From contig RCTD01000001.1 in the NCBI GenBank assembly GCA_014898415.1, forward strand, positions 3,348,001-3,412,000: a stretch of DNA of 64,000 bases, written 5' to 3'. Below, one piece after another: positions 58,461 through 64,000 of this stretch. Below the pieces are notes generated by a model. That model made no database searches. It saw only the letters and a program-made list of their open reading frames with translations, and had not been told where the DNA came from. The DNA is from Stromatinia cepivora. Its lineage: Eukaryota > Ascomycota > Leotiomycetes > Helotiales > Sclerotiniaceae. How positions within the stretch are numbered: position 1 is the stretch's first letter; each line of letters begins with the position of its first letter. The translations under genes were made by a program, and so were the position numbers.

Positions 58461-60429
58461 CTTTGTGATGTTCGTTTCAGATTAACACAGATGAGGTCTT
58501 ATGACAGATTTAATCAAGGTTTCTTCTCGTAGTATAATGTGATCCCTAATAACAACGGGTTGTTATGATCGAATCGCACAGTAGCTCGAGGGAGTGAAAG
58601 GGTATGGGCTATCACAGGCTATTTCGATCTGGAAAAGATGGCGTTGATCCACGTCTTTGGCTTATGTAGGAGTAGCAGGTGTCGAGGTGGGTCAGCCCTG
58701 GGTGCCACGAGGGAAGGGAAGTGGAAGGATCGTTAACTTTACTTTCAAGAGCGAAAGAAAGTCTTTCAAGGGGACTCAAGGGACCCCTTCTCACAGGTGG
58801 ATCAAATGCTTCTAAAAACGGTAACGCACTGACAAAAATCTGGCAGCAATCACTTGCAGACTGCAGTGAATTGGAAAGAAGCGGAGAGACGGATTTCTTT
58901 AGAGTCAGTGGAGCCGTTGTTAAGACTCAATTGAGAGTGAAAAAAGGGTAGATGGGTTAGCAGGCGGCTGGCTGGGTTGGTTGATAGTAATTTTGTGTTT
59001 TGTGGTTCGACAGAATTTCTGGAGGATCAGTTTGATGCAGTCAGCTTTTAAAGTTTCACGAATATATCAGTGAAAAATCTCATCGGCATATTCAGGATAA
59101 GAGGGTTAGCAAGAAAACGTGGTGTGTAGGGATTCCGGAATCTTTAATTTTTGTTAGTATGATTGGGGCTGATACCGATATCCGTTTGATAAGTGGAAGA
59201 GGAAGACGAAATCTACTGTTCAGCATGCATGATTGATTGCTTTTGATGAAAATACAAATCTATGAGAAGAGTTAATTTTGTCTGCCGTCTATTCTATGCA
59301 CTGCCTTGTGTTCCTCAAAGGGCGTTAGTGAAGATCAATTTAAATCCTCCTTCCATGTTAAAACTCTTATCCAACCAACAATGGGAGTAGTTGATTCAAT
59401 GTTACTGCTGAATCAGTATAATCAATCAATTATCATTTCGAATGAGTCTAATCTGATATCTATTTACGAAAAGGGGTCACGGCAATCCAAGAGCAATCAG
59501 TAGGTAGTATATGTCACTGCTATTCGAATTCTTCATGAAGTCCAAAGTAGAGAAACTGTGTATACGAACTTGAAGAGTCTCTCATGATGACTTGAATGCA
59601 AGATGAAGCATATCACATCACAGAAAAGAAATAGCTACATTGCTGGTTTCACAAATCCGGCTTGAGCATAAAACAATGTTTATCAAAGCACGTGGTAAAC
59701 ATGATATAGTTCTAGGTTGAGAGGGAAAAACGCAGTTGCATCGGTTGTATTAGACTAATAACCTAATAATAATGCTTGTATTAGTTTGTACAACCAACCA
59801 ACCAACCAATTGAACATCTCAAAGCCAATTCAGCCATCACATGTGTGTGTGGTTGTATTTTACTTTTTTCAAAGTGGATTCTTCAAATTATGGGAGTCGT
59901 ATTGGACATTGCATATGCAGGATGCCATCGGGAGCCCAAGAAAAATCAATAAGTAACCCCTCATCAATCTGCGGCATCCATTCCTTTTTTTGGTGTAGGT
60001 ATGCTCAATGCGCAGTGTTTGTAAGCCGAGGGGTTGAATCTTGTTGAATAGTAACAGGGGACTTGAAGAAGTGCATTTCTTGGTAGGTTATTGAGCAGAA
60101 GATGAGCAGAAGATGAGCAGAAGATGAGCAGAAGATGAGCAGAAGATGAGCAGAAGATGAGCAGAAGATGAGCACAGCATAAATGAGTACTACTAGGTAA
60201 TACAGCACAGTAATTGATGAATCGTTCGTCAATTGCCCTTTCCCCAAAAAATCATCCTTGAACTATAGCTGCGGAGATGCATCAGGGAAGATGGAGAAAA
60301 AAAAAAGTAAACAAAGCAACCCCACCACAAAACACCAATTTCTACATTTCTGCAGCTATTCAACAACTAATCATATTGAAATTACAAATTATCATTGTAA
60401 TATTCAACAATACCTGAGCAACCTTCACA
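58461..60429. other. 2-kb intergenic region with minisatellite
   Basis: Upstream of the small conserved gene and of the TPR gene (divergent). It contains (CCAA)5 at about 59792-59811 and an 11-bp minisatellite at 60093-60169. Frames of 60-90 codons are not convincing. Confidence 0.5.
60093..60169. repeat. 11-bp minisatellite x7 (GAGCAGAAGAT)
   Basis: Seven perfect head-to-tail copies of GAGCAGAAGAT, then a partial diverged copy (GAGCACAGCAT). The unit length is not a multiple of three and no gene is predicted here. It lies about 260 bases upstream of the TPR gene start. Confidence 0.95.
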
Positions 60430-62186
60430 ATGCCTAAAAAGCAATTTTTGAAAGATAACAAGAAGAAGTCCAAGCATGCACCGCAGGTAAGGCTCCATAA
60501 TTGATCCAAAATCAATGAATATGCAGATAATGTAACACGTGCAGATACCAGCAACTGCTGATGAATATCTCGCTGGTAAGTCATTGTTTTCTTCGTAAGA
60601 CCAAAGATGAAGATGTACCTAAGCTAAGACATATCATAGCCGGGGTAGATTTCGAAGAGGCGGGTGAGAAGTGGAGAGGTGGTGATGCCGCGAAGGTAAG
60701 GCGTTGAGTTAAATATTCATCCATGTACATGTATTGGATCCAAGTTTAAATTGTCACAGTCAACGAGATTCTTCGTCAGAGCAATTGATAACTACGAGGA
60801 AGCATTGAAAAAGTTCCCAAACTCGTTCGACCTTGCTTACAACAGGTGAGATCTTTTCATCCTCAAAATCCAGGTTCGGATAGGTGCTGATATTTCACAG
60901 AGCCCGAGTTCTGTATGAGCTTACACAATATCCGAAGCTCACAGCACAATTACCTGGGACACTTCTGGATCTTCTAGCTGCTGCTCTGGAAGCGAGTCGA
61001 TTTGCATTAGGTTTAAAACAGGATAATGCAGACATCTTGTTGTATGTAGTACAAAGATCCCTTCGTGCTTTTCACGGCTAACAGCAGCAGTAATACCGCT
61101 CAGGTTCTTACCAGTATTGCGGAAGTAACATCAGAAACGAGAAACGTTGGCAATGATGACAATCTAGCTTTACTCGAGGAAGCCATTGAGCTTTTTCAGA
61201 GATGTTTAACGTTACAGGAGTACCAATACACTGAATCACAAACCCAAGCTGAATTTGTACCTCCATCAGATTCGGATCCAGATATGGAAGAAGGCGGAAT
61301 TTCATTATCTGACGCTAATACCCAAACTCCACAAGATGATAGATGGGCGACTATTGTCGAGCCAGTAACCCTTGATACTTTACTCGATACTCTAATAGCT
61401 CAGCTGCAAACACTCGCTATATTATGTGGGTTGGTGAATGTAGATGCTGGTCGAGGACTGGCATGGATTGAAGAATATTCAACCCCACTCATCGGTCAAA
61501 AACTACAAACCTATCTCGAAGGCACTACAGACAGAGAGCAAGAAGCTGGTCTCGCCCGGTCAAATTTAGTCGCTGCTCTCGCTGATGCCAATTTCCGAGT
61601 GCAACGAATTGATATCGGTACCTACGAACGAACTCTGAATGATGCTTATCCGTCATTGAGCCTCGATGATCATCCAGAAGGGCTTTGCGACAAAGCTGAA
61701 GCATTCATCTCATACAATTCTTCTCTTCGCCTGAATCATGAAGCAGCTCAATCATCCGAAGTTTCCGCATCACGTTGGAAAGTTCTAACTGCGGCACTCG
61801 ACAATCTGACTAAAGCTTCCAAACTTCCTTCAGCCGACAATCTATCAAAGATCCATATTCTGCGAGGTGATGTCGACCTTTTGAGATTTCAGTTGGGTCA
61901 GCCACCGAGTAATTATGACATTGCTTTGAAGAATGGGGCAGTCTTAGCGAAGAATGCGGAGAAATTCTACCGTGGTGCTGGAAACTTCGCGAAGATGGAA
62001 GGGTTGAGTAAGCAGTTAGAAGAAGCTAAAGTGAAGGAAGCTCTAGCTATGAGTTTGTATGGTGAGAAGGACAAACTGCTGAGATGTGTCAAATTGCAAC
62101 CTGAGCTAGTGAGGGGTGTTTTGGAGGATGCTCTTGATGATGGGTTGGTCTCATATGAAGCTTTGTCTGCTATAGGTATTGCATAA
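60430..62186 (+). CDS. TPR-repeat protein
   Basis: Exons 60430-60486, 60545-60575, 60640-60695, 60760-60845, 60901-61041 and 61091-62186 keep one frame, giving 488 residues; the five introns are 49-64 nt with GTAAG/GTGAG/GTATG...AG. The basic start MPKKQFLKDNKKKSKHAPQ resembles a nuclear or nucleolar targeting region. Next come TPR-like helical pairs (FFVRAIDNYEEALKKFPNSF DLAYNRARVLYEL; ALEASRFALGLKQDNADILF NTAQVLTSIAE; LLEEAIELFQRCLTLQEYQY), an acidic linker (PPSDSDPDMEEGG), and a long helical C-terminal half (LDTLLDTLIAQLQTLAILCG onward). TPRs mediate protein-protein contacts; this architecture is common to a conserved fungal family whose partner I do not name. The second acceptor of the last intron (61089-61090) was chosen because it preserves the frame. 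Confidence 0.88.
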
Positions 62187-63119
62187 GAGCTGCTTGGTAC
62201 CGCAGAGTCTTAGATATGGAACAGTATTGTGGTCTTAGCCTTTGACGGTACAAATAAAACTTTTCCGCTTGAATACTTGTCAAATGATCTGGACTTCAGT
62301 CTGACTTAAAACTTCCTAATTTTCGAAAGACAGTGAATTTTGAAGAATAGTTGGATTACTGGACTATATCACAATTGTTTAAAGGTATGAATAATGATAT
62401 TTATAGTCTTTAGGCCGAATGACCAATTAATTAATATGATTCCATGATAGCTTCTATTTCAATGATGTTGTTCATTATCTTTAACCCTTAAATTGGGGTT
62501 TTGATTATCAACAGACTCAATTATCTAGGTTCCTGAAGAATGTTGAAACACATTGACATATAGAATATCCTCAAAATTCACTTCATCTCACTCTTCACAT
62601 CCAAATCCCTGTACATTATCTCCATCGATCCTGCACGGACCTTCGATGCCTAAGGCTTGGTGACGGGAGTTCTAGTTTTCGCTTATGAATTTGTAAAATA
62701 ATGGAGATTTGAACAGCTTCATGAATCGCCCACCATCAACATCCTCAAGAAAAATTCTTTTCGATATCTTCTTACATCTCAAAACACATTTACCTACATT
62801 TTAGAAGCTTCTTTTTGTTCTTCTAATCAAATCCTCGCCATAATACTCGTAATATTGATCCCCAAATATTTAAAGCGGTCATCCTCTTCAGATTCCTCGA
62901 ATACCTTCAACAAACATACCCAAATTTTCTAAAGTACACCGATTTTTGTGACAGGACCCTATTTTATTCTGTTCACTCAATCTTGAACTTTATTTAAAAA
63001 TATCTGCGACAGTTCACTTCAGCTGTTTCCAATCCTTTAACGACATCTCTCCGAGACCCCTCTATCTTCTAATTCTTGTAAGGTTGACAAAAGTCTTCCT
63101 TCCCCACCTTTCCAGAATC
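62187..63119. promoter_or_regulatory. Intergenic: 3' flank of the TPR gene and promoter of the NTF2-domain gene
   Basis: About 930 bases. The last 250 show the CT-rich leader usual before highly expressed fungal genes. No other gene was seen. Confidence 0.45.
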
Positions 63120-64000
63120 ATGGCAACCAATGGTACCTTCAATCAACAAGATCAATACAAGACCACCGCCACCGAACAGTACCCAGCTACTTCAGGTGCC
63201 ACTGGCTCTTCAAGTGGAGGTGCTTCTGGTGGAGATCTATCCAAGGATGAGGTTGGATGGTACTTTGTTGAGCAGTATTACACTACTCTAAGCAAGTCTC
63301 CAGAAAAGCTCCACGTAAGTTTAATGATTGCTATTGTGGAAAATACATTTGCGCTAACATTTCATAGCTCTTCTATGGAAAGAAATCCCAATTCGTTTCT
63401 GGTCTTGAGGGAGCTCAAGCTCCAGTATCCGTCGGCCGAGCTGTAAGTTCTGCGCGCTGTGTTATTTGTAAATGTGACTAATTCTTTAAGGGTATCCAAG
63501 AACGTATCCGCGACCTCGACTTCCAGGACTGCAAAGTTCGTGTCACCAATGTCGATTCCCAATCTTCCTTTGACAACATTGTCATCCAAGTTATTGGTGA
63601 AACATCCAACAAGTCTGCCGAACCCAAGAAATTCGTCCAAACCTTCGTTTTAGCTCAACAACCTACCGGATATTTCGTTCTCAACGACGTCTTCAGATAC
63701 ATCAATGAGGAGGTTGAAGAAGAGCAAGTTGAAGCTACTGAGGTCAAGGAGGAGTCTGCGCCTGCACAATTAGTCGACGATGTTGAAATGCCTGCTGCAC
63801 CGGCTGCTGTCGAGGAGTCCGCAACTCCAGAAACTACTTTGGACGCCGATGTAGTTGACAAGAAGTTGGAAGAGACCATCGAGGCCGAGCCCGCCACTGC
63901 CGAACCAACTACAAATGGAGACTCAGCTGAGGCTACTGCTACCGAAGTTGAGGAGAAGCCAGAAGAGCCAAAGGTTGAGGAGAAAGTTCCTACACCAGAG
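63120..64000 (+). CDS. NTF2-domain protein of the Bre5/Nxt3/G3BP type (3' end outside window)
   Basis: Exons 63120-63314, 63368-63442 and 63491 onward (open to the window edge) give 260 residues so far. An NTF2-like domain spans about residues 45-165 (EVGWYFVEQYYTTLSKSP; LFYGKKSQFVSGLEG; IQERIRDLDFQDCKVRVTNV; KKFVQTFVLAQQPTGYFVLNDVF split across lines of the domain), followed by an acidic Glu/Ala-rich linker. In this family an RNA-recognition motif comes at the C terminus, which would lie beyond 64000. Bre5/Nxt3/G3BP proteins are cofactors of the Ubp3/USP10 deubiquitinase and stress-granule components. The start has an ATCATGGC context and follows a CT-rich leader; introns are 53 and 48 nt with GTAAGT donors. 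Confidence 0.9.

Noticed and set aside
60093..60180. Regular short repeats as a CRISPR array
   Set aside because: The 11-bp units are directly adjacent with no unique spacers, in a eukaryotic genome; it is a minisatellite.

Overview
The window looks like nuclear DNA of a filamentous ascomycete. Introns are short (about 46-90 nt) with GTAAGT/GTATGT-type donors, CTAAC-like branch sites and AG acceptors. The protein families (fungal Mot1, Pob3, Nnf1, Ark/Prk kinase, UstYa, HET, DHA1 transporters) fit Pezizomycotina. The texture, with AT-rich spacers, many microsatellites and lineage-specific orphans, resembles Leotiomycetes such as Botrytis/Sclerotinia relatives; that genus-level placement is inference.

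Two kinds of DNA alternate. Intact conserved genes: an intron-containing tRNA-Asn (4.0 kb), MOT1 (5.3-11.4 kb, minus), an Ark1/Prk1-type actin-patch kinase (14.0-17.1 kb), NNF1 (25.9-26.7 kb), a PH-domain protein (27.2-28.6 kb, minus), a six-exon MFS transporter (33.6-35.5 kb), a cytochrome b561-like membrane protein with a long disordered tail (38.7-41.3 kb), an acyl-protein-thioesterase-like hydrolase (46.9-47.7 kb), POB3 (55.1-57.1 kb, minus), a small conserved orphan (57.9-58.5 kb, minus), a TPR protein (60.4-62.2 kb) and the start of an NTF2/RRM (Bre5/Nxt3/G3BP-like) gene running off the right end. Lineage-specific intact-looking genes are two Cys/His-rich proteins (18.8-19.8 and 21.4-22.1 kb, minus) and a 318-aa orphan (44.8-45.8 kb).

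Between them lie broken accessory genes: a UstYa-type (DUF3328) gene and a CYP52-like P450 diverging from each other at 0.7-3.5 kb; a second P450 and a HET-domain gene at 23.1-25.3 kb; a berberine-bridge-type FAD oxidase split by a MITE at 30.9-33.0 kb; a DHA1 MFS pump at 36.6-37.9 kb; and two degenerate orphan loci at 49.5-52.2 kb. Each has frameshifts or in-frame stops, whereas the long housekeeping genes are clean. This argues for real decay of secondary-metabolism, transport and incompatibility genes rather than poor sequence quality.

Three non-autonomous transposon-like elements are visible: 31.04-31.46 kb (TA duplications, 24-bp inverted ends), 48.36-49.32 kb (palindrome-rich, 11-bp flanking direct repeats) and 53.02-53.84 kb (TA duplications, nearly full-length foldback). 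I found no CRISPR, rRNA or clearly new multi-gene system. The most interesting signals are the eroded accessory gene set, the MITE next to a splice site, the foldback element, and unusual gene architecture (tiny first exons, a GC-AG intron).
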